From: Nakamurella multipartita DSM 44233
Lineage (GTDB): Bacteria > Actinomycetota > Actinomycetes > Mycobacteriales > Nakamurellaceae
Direction: 5' to 3'
Length of the DNA stretch: 64,000 nt
Assembly (NCBI RefSeq): GCF_000024365.1
Contig: NC_013235.1
Coordinates: forward strand, 2,790,001-2,854,000
This document shows, piece after piece, positions 9,193 through 18,272 of this stretch (positions within the stretch are counted from its first letter, which is position 1; each line of letters opens with the position of its first letter). A program made the position numbers and the translations under genes. The notes below the pieces were generated by a model that saw nothing but the letters and a program-made list of their open reading frames with translations, did no database searches and was not told the origin of the DNA.

Positions 9193-10031
9193 GTGGGGAC
9201 CGGCGGGTCCGCCCGCACAATGTCGTGCCGCAGCTGCTTCCGTTCCGGGTGAGACCAAGGCACCGGGAACGAACCGGTTCGTTCCTGATCCGCCTCGCCG
9301 AGGCGAACCGCTGCCCACCCTGGTCGTTCCTGTGGCTACTCGGCACCGTCCGCGGCGGCCAACGAGCGGAACTCATCCCGCAGGCCCGCGTCACGCTCAA
9401 CGGGGCGGCGCTGACCAGGCTGGTCGCCTACCTCGGCCGGCCGGTCGACCAGATCATCCGGGCCCTGCCCACCCTCCCGGCTACCGACCAAACCGGGGAA
9501 CCCGCAGTGCGGATCCAACGACCCGGACGGAACTTCCTGCGCAGCTGCCCCGGGTGTGAGCTACGCGCCGGCGGCCTGTCCCTATTGCCCGGCTCGAACC
9601 CGCTGGACCTGACCTGCCGACGGCACCACGAGTGGCTGGTCGCCGGCGAGGACATCGCCCTAGACCAGGCGTCCGAGGTCCAGGCCGCGGTCAACCGTCT
9701 GCACCGTCTTCGTCGCCGCCACGGCGACCGGATCGTCAGCGGCGACTATCGAGGGATCCACCACTACCTGACCGACGACTGGCGGGGCACCCGCTGGCAT
9801 CGGCTTCTCGCGCAACGCTGGTTGTTCCGCCAACGCATGATGTTCACGGCGGCACATCCGAACGATGAGTTCGTTCGCACGCACACCCACCACTGGTCCA
9901 TGCTGCCCGAAGTCACCGCTCTGGTCTGGTCTCTTGCCAACTCGTCCTGCGCGGTGAGCTCGGCGGAGGGCATCAGCCGGGCACTTCGCCTCGAGGAGTA
10001 CGGGTCGACCATCCGACTGGGCTCGGCGTGA
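9189..10031 (+). CDS. tniQ: TniQ family target-selection protein
   Basis: An intact 280-residue protein starting ATG 9189 in an ATGA overlap with tniB. The N-terminal TniQ block RTGSFLIRLAEANRCPPWSF is clear, followed by a zinc-binding pattern CPGCELRAGG ... LTCRRHHEWL around residues 118-150. TniQ/TnsD proteins recognise the target DNA and recruit TniB. It is the only one of the four transposon genes with an unbroken frame, which could mean later decay of the others or selective retention; expression would depend on upstream translation that is now interrupted. Confidence 0.85.
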   Translation: MSGDRRVRPHNVVPQLLPFRVRPRHRERTGSFLIRLAEANRCPPWSFLWLLGTVRGGQRAELIPQARVTLNGAALTRLVAYLGRPVDQIIRALPTLPATDQTGEPAVRIQRPGRNFLRSCPGCELRAGGLSLLPGSNPLDLTCRRHHEWLVAGEDIALDQASEVQAAVNRLHRLRRRHGDRIVSGDYRGIHHYLTDDWRGTRWHRLLAQRWLFRQRMMFTAAHPNDEFVRTHTHHWSMLPEVTALVWSLANSSCAVSSAEGISRALRLEEYGSTIRLGSA

Positions 10032-10385
10032 TTCGGCTGAACCGGTCGCCTTCTTCACGTCAGGGGTGGCCGTTGTCGACAGCCGTCTCGTGCCGGGCGG
10101 CTGCACGGGCCAGCGGTGGGGATGTCGTAGCCTTCGTGGGTTCCGGTCGCTCGCGGCGCCAGTAGTTTTCTGCGAGTGGGCACTGTAGGCAGCGCGGCAA
10201 GTCCGCCATCGTGGACGACACGTCAATCAGCGCCGAGTGCCGGTACCGGTTCAAGAAGCGTGAGTTGACCAAAAGGCTGCAGCGTCTACTACTTGAAGGT
10301 CGTTCCTCAAGTCGGCCGCCAAGGAGACACACGAGTGGACCTTGCCGGGGTTAACCTCCGTTTAGTCAACGCCTCGATCTTCAGG
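10032..10385. other. Right flank of the Tn7-like element, no supported gene
   Basis: No convincing coding region and no copy of the TGGCACC motif. A TTGACC (about 10267) followed by TACTACT is a possible promoter for the MarR gene downstream. Confidence 0.35.
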
Positions 10386-10838
10386 ATGACCGTGAACGCA
10401 CTGCCCCCCCGACGGGCGGCCACCGGCCGGCTTCTCATGTTGCTGGCCTCGTTCGGGCGGATCGTCTCCGACGCCCTCGCGGAGGTCGCCCCGGACGGTG
10501 AGTTCGCCTCGAACCTGCCCGTCCTGGTCCTGTGCCACCTCGAACTCGACGGGCCGGCCAGGCCCGCTGAACTGGCCGAACTGACCGGATTGTCCAGTGG
10601 CGGCATCAGCAAACTCATCGACCGGCTGGAGCTGGCCGAACTGATCAGTCGGCGCCGCCATGGCGTCGACAGCGACCACCGTGCGGTGATCGTCTCCCTG
10701 ACCGCGCGGGGACGGCGCACTATCCGGCAGTTCATCGAGATCTTCGACCGGCACCTCGACGACGCGTCCGATCTGTTCGACCGGATGACTGACACGGTGC
10801 GCACCCGCCGGGAAACGTCCGGTTCACCAGGGGAGTGA
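10386..10838 (+). CDS. MarR family transcriptional regulator
   Basis: About 150 residues from ATG 10386. The winged-helix core is visible as ARPAELAELTGLSSGGISKL followed by the wing LISRRRHGVDSDHRAVIVSL and LTARGRRTIRQF, the MarR signature. MarR proteins are cytosolic dimers that repress nearby efflux, stress or catabolic genes. The neighbour downstream on the opposite strand (10824-11192) overlaps its 3' end and is not an obvious target. The upstream start at 10293 would add 31 atypical residues, so I prefer 10386. Confidence 0.8.
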   Translation: MTVNALPPRRAATGRLLMLLASFGRIVSDALAEVAPDGEFASNLPVLVLCHLELDGPARPAELAELTGLSSGGISKLIDRLELAELISRRRHGVDSDHRAVIVSLTARGRRTIRQFIEIFDRHLDDASDLFDRMTDTVRTRRETSGSPGE

Positions 10839-11192
10839 GTGACGACCGGTGGTGGCCGATCCGTCGGACGCCGCCGCGCGAATGGTCGCCGCCATCCCCA
10901 GCAGCAACGTCCGCAGCATGCGTTCGGCCAACCGCTGTCCGGCCGCCGGGTCGGCAGCGGGGGGCGGCGGTCGGTAACTGGCCACCACCATCAACTCGAC
11001 CGTGCCATGACCGGTGCTCACGACTTCCACGTTCGCGTCCAACAGCGGCTTCTCATCGGGTGGGGCGGTGCGGCGCAGCCACCGCACCGGCATCATCGTG
11101 GCTCCGGCGTGGTGCCGGACCGGAGCGCTCAACACCTCGATCGGCATGACAGACCCGGGCCTGCCGCCGACCGAGTCCAGAACAGTGTGCAA
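10824..11192 (-). CDS. Hypothetical protein fragment
   Basis: A frame reading VGGRPGSVMPIEVLSAPVRH, ANVEVVSTGHGTVELMVVAS and ending in an alanine-rich helix has amino acid composition like a real protein. Its only starts are non-ATG, and a plausible upstream continuation (VGLGATPLVVARRGLAAYAA) lies in a different frame, so it is probably the 3' part of a frameshifted gene. No family recognised. It overlaps the MarR gene tail-to-tail by 15 bases. Confidence 0.35.
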   Translation of the reverse strand: MHTVLDSVGGRPGSVMPIEVLSAPVRHHAGATMMPVRWLRRTAPPDEKPLLDANVEVVSTGHGTVELMVVASYRPPPPAADPAAGQRLAERMLRTLLLGMAATIRAAASDGSATTGRHSLPW

Positions 11193-12584
11193 CGCGACTT
11201 CGAGTCATGACGCAGCGCGGCCAGGTCCGCCGCGTAGGCGGCCAGGCCCCGCCGGGCCACCACCAACGGCGTCGCTCCCAACCCGACCTGTGCAGCCACG
11301 AACATCCGTCGATTAACCCGCCGCCCCCCGTCCGAGGACGGGGTCGAAGGTCACCGGCCTTCTGGGCCGGACCGCCTGGTCACCACCGGCACCGCATGAG
11401 GGGCGGCCGGCGGTCATGACCGCGTCGAGAATTGTCGTAGTTCGCGGTATTGACCGTGATCCGTCTGAAGCTGGGCCAGGAGTCGAGGATCTGCCAACCC
11501 GACCACCTGTCTACGACACGCTGACCCGTCCGCAGGGTCCGATCCGCGACGGGAGGCCAACAAGAGGAGCGGGTAGTGATCCGGCCGGTGCGGGGCGGTC
11601 GACCCGGCGGCACACGGGGGTAAGCCGACCCGTTCGGGCGGGTCGGGGCGCTCCGACCGCGGGTGTCACACCGACCACGCCGTCCGGATGAAACCGCGCC
11701 GGCACCGGACGGAAAACAGCCCGTCAGGCACGGTTACAAGGCGACGAGTATGGTCACCGCCAGGGATGAATCACTGATCCAGGAAGTCAGATCTCTCGTG
11801 CTGGCTCATTCAACGCTTCGAATTGACATGGGATGGTGGCCATGGTTCAGGCGAGGGGCAGCAGCGGACGACGGCGTGGACGGGATCCATTTCCGCGACG
11901 CTTGTCGACAACGCGTGAAAACTCGTGGCCATCAGCGGGCACTTTCGTGGCCGCCCATGGGCAGCTTCCCATGGCCGCCGTCACGCGTCCGCGGCTCCGA
12001 GGAGCATCGTGCGGATCGTGGGGATGCGCTGGTGCATGAGGGACCTCTTTCCTGGATGGATCCAGACTGACCTCGGTGGCTTGCCACGGCTTCGTTCCAC
12101 CCCCGCTGTGTGCGTCGGCCTGAGGTCGACGACGACCACGGGGCCGCAGCGGCCGACGGGCTGCCAGTCGGGGTATGCGCGGCGCAGTCCGTCGCCCGCC
12201 TCGACGACCGTGGTCGAGCGGGCGGTGAGCAAGTCGAGGATCGCCACAGCGCTGCTCGCAGGATCTCGAAGGTGAACTGCCACGTAGACCGCCCGCCTGG
12301 GAGAGGGCCGGGCTCATGCATCTCCGGCTGTGCCTTGCTGCGCCTCGGATGACTCTCATGTGATGCCCCTCCAACACGACACGAGCGATCGAGCGACAAA
12401 GCCAGTTGAACATGAGCGCCGGCGTCGGCCTGCGCCGTGGAAGCGGAGTCGCCGCCCTGGGAACGGCGAAGGCGACGGTCAGCGTAAGAGCCGCGACGAC
12501 CGCGGCGTGGCGCTCAGTCGCCGCCACAAAGGGCAGGGCTCATGCTTCTCCGGCTTAGCCGACATCGCGAACCTTGCCATTCAC
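11193..12584. other. Long stretch with no supported gene
   Basis: Many overlapping frames, none with a recognisable domain. The frame at 11981-12283 on the minus strand (ILDLLTARSTTVVEAGDGLR then RCGPVVVVDLRPT) has protein-like composition and may be a decayed gene, but I cannot name it. I see no RNA gene or repeat array. Confidence 0.35.
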
Positions 12585-12788
12585 TCAGGCCAACTTGACG
12601 TCGTACTCGGTCAAGTGCGGCACTGTGATCGTGGCGCCGTTCAAATTCCGCAGTTCGAACTGCATGGTGTAACAAGCCGGCCCGTGGTCATCAACCTCGA
12701 CGATGCGGCCCAGCGTTCCTGCTTCGATGATTCGCGTCCGGAAGCGCACAATGTCATGTACCGTGCGCGCCCTGCTTCCCGGGGTCAT
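12585..12788 (-). CDS. Small hypothetical protein (67 aa)
   Basis: ATG 12788 is preceded by GAGAAGGACGGA, a good ribosome site, which favours it over the upstream ATG at 12857. The product (MTPGSRARTVHDIVRFR..., AGTLGRIVEVDDHGPACYTM, LNGATITVPHLTEYDVKLA) looks like a short SH3-like barrel of the kind that senses or stabilises: alternating beta strands with a GTLGRIVEVD turn. It is co-directional with and 117 bases downstream of the LysR gene. Function unknown. Confidence 0.5.
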   Translation of the reverse strand: MTPGSRARTVHDIVRFRTRIIEAGTLGRIVEVDDHGPACYTMQFELRNLNGATITVPHLTEYDVKLA

Positions 12789-12905
12789 TCCGTCCTTCTC
12801 TCCGTCGACCGCAGAATTGCCCGTGCCCATGCTCGCGGGGCCTCGCGATGTCGGCAATGATCGGGCTGATCGAAGACTGCTATCAGCGTCTGCCTGGCGC
12901 CGGCC

Positions 12906-13829
12906 TCATTCCGGGCGGTACGACGACGGGTCGAAATCCGGCCAGCACGCGGCAAAGGCAAGGGCGTGGTCGCTGCGGCGGTTGATCACTATCTCGCGCG
13001 GTGAGTGAAAGGGGCGGTCCAAGGGTAGTTCGACACAACGCACTCCCGACGGCACCGGCAGGCCGGCCGGCCACAGCGCCACCCCACCGATCTGCATGAA
13101 CCGGTTGACCAGGCTGTAGAGGTCGGAGTCGCTCGGGCCGTCACGCAGGACGGACAGCGACCTCGACGGAGCGGCGTCACGCATCTTTCGAAGCGTCCAA
13201 TGCCTGCTGTATCGATCACCCAGTTCGATCGGCGTTTGAAACGTCATCCGCCGGGCCACTACTTCGAGTTCGACGGTTTCCTCCCGCGTCAGCGGGCTGT
13301 TCGCCGGGACGATCGCAGACATCTGGTCATCGCGAATCGGAATGACCTGCTGAAGCTCGGTATCGTTCGACGGCCCCATTTTCAGGACGACGTTCACCGT
13401 TCCGCGATCGATGGCCACGCTTCCCTCGATAAAACTCAGTGATCGAATGTCGAGGCGGACCTCCGGCCGCAACTGGTGAAACGCCTGGAGCAGCGGCCAT
13501 GTGCCATCGCCGATTCCGTCGACCACCATGCCGACCCGCAGCACGGGTGACGACCGCTGAAGACCTGACGGCCTCATGGCGTGCGCGGCACTGATCAGGT
13601 CCTCAACCGATCCGACGGCATCGGAGGCCATCGGCAACAACCGGCGACCGGCCGGAGACAGCCGGGTCCCCGAACGGTCGCGACGGAACAGGGCGACCCT
13701 GAGCTCCCGTTCCAGTTGTCGTATCTGATCCGATAGCCCGGGTTGGGTCAGGGCCAACCTTTCTGCCGCCCGTCGAAAATTCAATTCCTGGGCGAGAACG
13801 AGGAACGCCTTTAAGTGATGCAGCTGCAC
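12906..13829 (-). CDS. LysR family transcriptional regulator
   Basis: About 307 residues from GTG 13829 (the frame stays open to 13856). The N-terminal winged HTH is canonical: LHHLKAFLVLAQELNFRRAA then ALTQPGLSDQIRQLERELRV and LFRRDRSGTRLSPAGRRLL. The effector domain follows (RVGMVVDGIGDGTWPLLQAF). LysR regulators usually control a divergent gene, but upstream there is only transposase debris, so the original target may have been lost or be elsewhere. The frame is intact, in contrast to most of its neighbours. Confidence 0.88.
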   Translation of the reverse strand: MQLHHLKAFLVLAQELNFRRAAERLALTQPGLSDQIRQLERELRVALFRRDRSGTRLSPAGRRLLPMASDAVGSVEDLISAAHAMRPSGLQRSSPVLRVGMVVDGIGDGTWPLLQAFHQLRPEVRLDIRSLSFIEGSVAIDRGTVNVVLKMGPSNDTELQQVIPIRDDQMSAIVPANSPLTREETVELEVVARRMTFQTPIELGDRYSRHWTLRKMRDAAPSRSLSVLRDGPSDSDLYSLVNRFMQIGGVALWPAGLPVPSGVRCVELPLDRPFHSPREIVINRRSDHALAFAACWPDFDPSSYRPE

Positions 13830-13986
13830 GGTGCCCCCATCGTCCACGCCGGTCAAGCCAGTGGATCGGACGTTCGGCTCAGTTTACCCAAAACGGTCAA
13901 TGTGGATGCCTGGGCATCAGAACTTTTCGGAGTGCCAGGAGTCGTGAGCGTCGGGTGTCACCACCGCCTTCCCCGCCGGGGTCGGT

Positions 13987-14142
13987 TCAGGTCGATGCCC
14001 CGACCCGGGTCGTCCCGATCTGCGGGGCGGTCGGGAGTTGGTCGAGGATCCCGTCGGGCAGGAAACCGACGTCGACGCAGTCGAGCATGCTGGTGAACCG
14101 GTCCACCATGCCGGCCAGTCGCTGTCGTTGTTCGCGATGGAA
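13987..14142 (-). pseudogene. Fragment of a mobile-element-type protein
   Basis: In one frame ending at TGA 13987-13989 the minus strand reads QRQRLAGMVDRFTSMLDCVD, VGFLPDGILDQLPTAPQIGT. This resembles, from memory, a protein commonly found with actinobacterial IS elements, but it begins inside the IS21 end repeats and has no start. Treat as a scrap of uncertain origin. Confidence 0.3.
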
Positions 14143-14144
14143 AA

Positions 14145-14187
14145 GTCCCCGCTGGTGGCCAGGTGAGGTCCCCGTTGGTGGCCAGGT
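14145..14187 (+). repeat. Tandem terminal repeats of an IS21-type element
   Basis: GTCCCCG(C/T)TGGTGGCCAGGT occurs twice, at 14145-14164 and 14168-14187, a 23 bp period, followed by a partial GATCCCCAC at about 14192. IS21 elements carry several such repeats at each end as IstA binding sites, and an IstA remnant begins 105 bases downstream. Confidence 0.6.
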
Positions 14188-14291
14188 AGAAGATCCCCAC
14201 TGTGTCGCTCGTCGTGTCGGACGGGAGCTTTAGGCCCTGGGCGGTGACGGTGGCGGTGCCAACCAGTCACCGCACCGCCCAGGGGATTCCC

Positions 14292-15020
14292 ATGCTGTCA
14301 GCGAGGGACCGAATGAATCATTGCCGCCTACCAGATGGTGGGCACGTATCGAGCCGCGGCCGAGATGTGCGGGGTGACGCACAAGACGGTGCGCCGGGTG
14401 ATCGAACGCGCTCAGGCCGGTGGACCGGTCGCGGCGCCGCCGGTCAGGGCCCGGCCCCGGAACTTCGACGAGGTGACGGATCTGGTCTTCCAGCGGGTCG
14501 ACAAGTCGCACGGGCGGGTTTCGGCGAAGCGGCTGCTGCCGGTGGCCGGGCGGCCGGCTACCAGGGGTCGGCGCGTAACTTTCGCCGGCTGGTCGCTGAG
14601 CAGAAGCAGCTGTGGCGGCGGGATCATCACCGGGGTCGGCGACCGGCGGTGTGGACACCGGGCGAGTACCTGGTGATCGACTGGACCCCCTTGGATCACG
14701 AGCTGCACCTGTTCTGCGCGGTGCTGGCTGGTCACGGTGGCGGTACGTGGCTTTCGCCACCGACGAACGGGCCACGACCACGATGGCCCTGGTCGCGGAC
14801 ACGCTCGCGGTGATCGGCGGGGTGCCGGGCAAGTTGTTGGCCGACCGGATGGCCTGCTTGAAGGGCGGGGTCGTCGCGAACGTGGTCGTGCCGACCGCCG
14901 CGTACGTCAGATTCGCATCCCACTATGGGTTCTCACCTGACTTCTGCCACGCCTCGGATCCCGAGTCGAAGGGAGTCGTGGAGAACCTGGTGTCGGGGAT
15001 CATGGGGTGTGCCGGCTCTC
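14292..15020 (+). pseudogene. istA: IS21-family IstA transposase remnant
   Basis: Starting from ATG 14292 the expected protein jumps frames several times: MVGTYRAAAEMCGVTHKTVR and NFDEVTDLVFQRVDKSHGRV in one, NFRRLVAEQKQLWRRDHH and YLVIDWTPLDHELHLFCAV in another, then YVAFATDERATTTMALVADT, PGKLLADRMACLKGGVVANV and PDFCHASDPESKGVVENL. It is a helix-turn-helix plus rve-domain IstA. The 3' third and the partner ATPase IstB are missing after about 15020. At least three indels are needed to restore the frame, so it is long dead. Confidence 0.75.
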
Positions 15021-15608
15021 CGGATGCGACGCGACGCAGGCTGTCGGTCAAGCGCGAGCCCCGGCGTCAACGGCCTCGATCGCGACGGCGGGGCCTGCGC
15101 ACAGCGCGGTCAACACCGGGTGTGACCACCGGTCACACCTCAAACCGTACCCCGGCGCGACGCCGTAGGTCGCCGCCCTGCCTGTCCCTTTTGTCCGGTT
15201 CGGGGCGGACGTCGGGGATCCTTCGAGGTGGGGACTGAACGCAGCGTCCGAGCGGGTGAGTCCGACGGCGGTGGATATTTCGTCGTGCGCCGATCCGGTG
15301 ATGTTCCGAATCGGCCGGCCGGTCCGGCGCCGACCGCCGGTATTGTCCAATTTGCCCCGCTTGTCGGGGGACGAGGCGGGAGCCGGTGTGGGCCACTCCG
15401 GGAGTGCACCGGCTCTGCCCGGGTAGCCCTCAAGCCGGCGAATGGTTCGACTCGCTCGTCGTGCCCGAAGCTTGATCGCGAGATCGGCCGCGACAACGCC
15501 ATCAGGCTTCCTCACGCTGGGAAGGGCGACTGGGATGACCCGCGGCGCACCCGCGCGGACCACCCTTCCGCTCGTGCGCTAACGGCCGAGTCCCCGTCCG
15601 CGGGGTGA
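15021..15608. other. No supported gene
   Basis: Compositionally noisy stretch between the IS21 remnant and the ArsR operon. No recognisable coding region or repeat. Confidence 0.4.
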
Positions 15609-15851
15609 TCAGACGGCCAGCGGGGTAAGGAGTTCGCGGACCTGGGCGGCCGTGGGGACGCGGCCGGACAGCACGAGTTTCTCGTCGACCACGAGGGCGG
15701 GGGTGGCCATCACGCCGTACCCGACAATGGTGGGGTAGTCGGTGACCTTCTCGATGGTGGCGTCCACGCCGAGCGCGTCGACGGCCTGCCGAGTGACGCG
15801 TTCGAGGTTGACGCAGTTGGTGCAGCCGGGGCCGAGCACCTTGATGATCAT
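15609..15851 (-). CDS. Thioredoxin-family small redox protein (glutaredoxin-like)
   Basis: An 80-residue protein (MIIKVLGPGCTNCVNLERVT) with the active-site CTNC at C10-C13 and the cis-proline region VMATPALVVDEKLVLSG, as in the MTH895/TM0996 group of miniature thioredoxins. These are usually found next to YraQ/ArsP-type permeases, as here: the permease gene ends 52 bases upstream on the same strand. It probably supplies reducing equivalents or handles a thiol-reactive substrate for that transporter in the cytosol. A clear AGGAGAGTCCTTTCGGGAGG stretch (reverse sense of 15850-15872) precedes it. Confidence 0.88.
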   Translation of the reverse strand: MIIKVLGPGCTNCVNLERVTRQAVDALGVDATIEKVTDYPTIVGYGVMATPALVVDEKLVLSGRVPTAAQVRELLTPLAV

Positions 15852-15903
15852 CAGGAGAGTCCTTTCGGGAGGTGGGTTTTGCGGGGTCAGGTAAGGATCG
15901 GGG

Positions 15904-16953
15904 TCAGGTAAGGATGAGGTTGAACAGGTAGCCGATGATCACGATGCCGGTGGCGGTGACGCCGATGAACGCGGCGAGCAGCGGCGGCTTGAGCACCCGG
16001 CGCAGCAGGATCAGTTCGGGCAGGCTGAGCGCGACTACGGCCATCATGAACGCGAGCAAGGTTCCCATCGGCAGGCCCTTGTCGTACAGGGCCTCCACCA
16101 GCGGCATGATCCCGGCGGCGTTCGAATACAACGGCACCCCGATGGCGACGGCGACCAGGACGCCGAAGGGGTTCCCGGGCCCGGCGTAGGTAGTGAAGAA
16201 GTCGGTGGGCACCCACCCGTGGATGACCGCGCCGAGCCCGATCCCGACCAGCAGGTAGGGCCAGATCTTGCGCAGGATGGTCACGACTTCCTCCATGCCC
16301 ATCTGGATGCGCTGATCGAAAGTCAACCCGGCGGAGGAGTCGATGACCTGCCCGTTCAGCTTGGTTTCGAACACAAATGGTTCGACCCATTTCTGCACGC
16401 CGAGGCGACCCAGGACCCAGCCGGCGACGATCGCGACGATGAGTCCGGCGCCGATGTAGATGGCGGTGACCTGCCAGCCGAAAAGGCTGAACAGCATACC
16501 GATGGCGATCTCGTTGACCATCGGGCTGGCGATCAGGAAGCTCAACGTGACCCCGATCGGCACGCCCGCGGCGACGAACCCGATGAACGCCGGGACGGCG
16601 CTGCAGGAGCAGAACGGGGTGACCACCCCGAGCCCGGCGGCCATCACGTTGCCGACGCCTTGGCGTTTGCCGCCGAGCAGGGCGCGGGTGCGTTCGATGC
16701 TCATGTAGGACCGCAGCACGGTGACGATGAAGATGATCGCGACCAGCAGCAGCGCTATCTTGACCGTGTCGTACAGGAAGAAGTGCACGGTGCCGGTCAA
16801 CCGGGCGTCCGGGTCCATGCCGAACCCGTTGTACAACAACGCATCCCATAGCCAGCCGTTCACCCAGTACGCCGTGACCCAGGCCGCCGCCGCGGCCGTC
16901 AGGGTGAGGACCTGACCGCGGTGGGTGGTGGGGACCCGTTCGGCCAGGCTCAT
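15904..16953 (-). CDS. YraQ/ArsP-type permease (DUF318)
   Basis: A 349-residue polytopic membrane protein. It has the family hallmark TPFCSCSAVPAFIGF at about residues 113-127 and the second repeat signature GVPLYSNAAGIMPLVEAL near residue 275. About eight hydrophobic segments are visible. Members export organoarsenicals (ArsP) or other thiol-reactive compounds. ATG 16953 is chosen because it overlaps the ArsR stop in an ATGA junction; the longer frame upstream is antisense-like. It forms an operon arsR-permease-thioredoxin. Confidence 0.88.
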   Translation of the reverse strand: MSLAERVPTTHRGQVLTLTAAAAAWVTAYWVNGWLWDALLYNGFGMDPDARLTGTVHFFLYDTVKIALLLVAIIFIVTVLRSYMSIERTRALLGGKRQGVGNVMAAGLGVVTPFCSCSAVPAFIGFVAAGVPIGVTLSFLIASPMVNEIAIGMLFSLFGWQVTAIYIGAGLIVAIVAGWVLGRLGVQKWVEPFVFETKLNGQVIDSSAGLTFDQRIQMGMEEVVTILRKIWPYLLVGIGLGAVIHGWVPTDFFTTYAGPGNPFGVLVAVAIGVPLYSNAAGIMPLVEALYDKGLPMGTLLAFMMAVVALSLPELILLRRVLKPPLLAAFIGVTATGIVIIGYLFNLILT

Positions 16954-17276
16954 CACGGCACCGGGCCCGGTGTGATGGCGCCGGGCAGCGCGGCGTGCAA
17001 CCGGTCGAGGGCGTCCGGGGCCAGGGCGTAGTCGATCCACCGACCACGGCGGCTCGCGGTGACCAGGCCGGCCTCCCGCAGCACCTTCAGGTGGTAGCTG
17101 AGCAGGTTCGCCGCGATCGGCAGGCGTGTGTGCAGGTTGCACACACACGACGCGCTGACAGCCAGCTGGGTCAGCAGGGTCCACCGGATCGGGTCCGCCG
17201 CCACCGCCAACAGCTCGGCGCCCGTGAGATTCTTGGCGCGGGTGGGTGTCGTTTCAACCGCTATTGCACCAGTCAT
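16953..17276 (-). CDS. ArsR/SmtB family metalloregulator
   Basis: 107 residues from ATG 17276. The winged HTH reads ELLAVAADPIRWTLLTQLAV, then NLLSYHLKVLREAGLVTASR and RGRWIDYAL. The metal-site motif of the ArsR alpha3 type is present as CVCNLHTRLPI, consistent with As(III)/Sb(III) or thiophile sensing, although the residue context differs from classical ELCVCDL. The gene overlaps the permease by ATGA, and a perfect palindrome covers its start codon, so autoregulation is likely. Confidence 0.88.
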   Translation of the reverse strand: MTGAIAVETTPTRAKNLTGAELLAVAADPIRWTLLTQLAVSASCVCNLHTRLPIAANLLSYHLKVLREAGLVTASRRGRWIDYALAPDALDRLHAALPGAITPGPVP

Positions 17277-17287
17277 GATTGAATCAT
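17275..17287. promoter_or_regulatory. Palindrome over the arsR start (candidate ArsR operator)
   Basis: ATGATT-G-AATCAT is a perfect 6+1+6 palindrome that overlaps the arsR initiation codon. ArsR repressors bind AT-rich dyads at their own promoter, and this is the only AT-rich dyad in a GC-rich neighbourhood. Confidence 0.55.
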
Positions 17288-17777
17288 CGGCCCGATGCGA
17301 TCCGTGCCACATGGCCGAAGGTCCTGTTCTGACTGAGCTGTGGATCACTGCCGGTTTGGCTGTGGTGGGCTTCGCGTTCATGGGCGGTAAAGCCCACGCA
17401 GGGGCTTGCCGGGCTCGCTTTGGCGGCGGCGCTGGTAGGTACCCGGCTCCCATCCCCGTCCCGTTACCCATCCCACGGGTGTCGCCGCTGGGTACCCGGG
17501 CGCTGGTGCCGAGCTGAGCGACGTCAACTGCCGTGGAGCACGCCGCCACAGCTCTCGGGGCGTATCGGGCGGATGGTGCTGCGCTTCGGCGAACCGGCCG
17601 GGCGCGGCCGCCCCCGACCTGAGATTCAGAAGTCTCCTACGAACCGGGTTCGGAGCAAGGCGGCCCGGGCTCGGGTAGCTCTGCCTGGATGAATGGCATA
17701 GGCGCGCGGGGCACGGTGAGCGTCACGGGAAAGGGCGGGACTCGGGCCTTTAGTCCATGGTGCGGCAGGCGTGGGCA
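17288..17777. other. Divergent intergenic region, no firm gene
   Basis: A short plus-strand frame from ATG 17311 (MAEGPVLTELWITAGLAVVG...) has one hydrophobic stretch but drifts into low-complexity sequence; I do not count it as a gene. The remainder shows nothing beyond the operator that begins at 17778. Confidence 0.35.
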
Positions 17778-17797
17778 GAATACCGTTGGGGGTATTC
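17778..17797. promoter_or_regulatory. CstR-type operator 1 (osmC-sqr operon)
   Basis: GAATACC-N6-GGTATTC, a perfect dyad with the invariant ATACC-N6-GGTAT core shared by six sites in this window. It lies 58 bases upstream of the OsmC start. CsoR/CstR-family repressors bind such pseudo-palindromes with a central G/C-rich stretch. Confidence 0.75.
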
Positions 17798-17855
17798 GTT
17801 GAGGGCGTGGCTGAGGCAGCGCAGGCCCGACGCGGCTGTCGAGAGGACCTCGGTC

Positions 17856-18272
17856 ATGAGGGAAGAGTTGGCTGTCCGCCATCTGGATGGTGACCGCTTC
17901 GCGGTCGATGTGCGGGGCCACACCCTGCTGGTCGACCAGCCGGCGGAGGCCGGTGGGACGGACACGGCTCCGACGCCCACCGAATTGTTCGTCGCGGGAC
18001 TGGCCAGCTGCGTCGCTTTCTATGCGCGCCGCTACCTGGCGCGGCATCAGATCGATGCTGCGGGCCTGACGGTGTCGGCGAGCTACGAGATCGGCGGGAG
18101 GCCGACCCGGGTCCTCCGCATCATCATCGTGGTGACTCCGCCCGCTGATCTGCCGGCCGAACGGCGCGACGCGTTCCTGGCGGTGGCGTCGCACTGCACG
18201 GTGCACAACACGCTGACCGAGCCGGCAGACATCGAGATCGCTCTCGCCGCTACGGCGGCGGCACTGAATTGA
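17856..18272 (+). CDS. OsmC family protein
   Basis: 138 residues from ATG 17856 (MREELAVRHLDGDRFAVDVR). Both OsmC redox cysteines are present: C in FVAGLASCVAFYARRY at about residue 53 and C in FLAVASHCTVHNTL near residue 114. OsmC/Ohr proteins reduce organic peroxides or persulfidated thiols in the cytosol. Its position 74 bases before the SQR-like gene and directly after a CstR-type operator suggests a role in sulfane sulfur handling here. A damaged paralogue is at 38932-39346. Confidence 0.88.
   Translation: MREELAVRHLDGDRFAVDVRGHTLLVDQPAEAGGTDTAPTPTELFVAGLASCVAFYARRYLARHQIDAAGLTVSASYEIGGRPTRVLRIIIVVTPPADLPAERRDAFLAVASHCTVHNTLTEPADIEIALAATAAALN

Larger units (their letters stand above)
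5159..10031 (+). mobile_element. Tn7-like transposon core (TnsA-TniA-TniB-TniQ), bounds uncertain
   Basis: Four genes in a row, joined by 4-8 base overlaps, encode a TnsA-type endonuclease, a Mu/TnsB-type DDE transposase, a TniB/TnsC AAA ATPase and a TniQ target-selection protein. This is the core gene set of Tn7-like elements. A phased array of TGGCACC motifs at 5165-5236 probably marks the left end or its control region. I could not find the matching right-end motif downstream of tniQ. The first three genes each carry a frameshift, so autonomous transposition is unlikely; no cargo or CRISPR array is linked. Confidence 0.75.

Noticed and set aside
10060-10332. Minus-strand frame with DLPRCLQCPLAENYW
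   Set aside because: It has a CxxC and protein-like patches, but no family, it overlaps the MarR promoter area, and no ribosome site supports a start.
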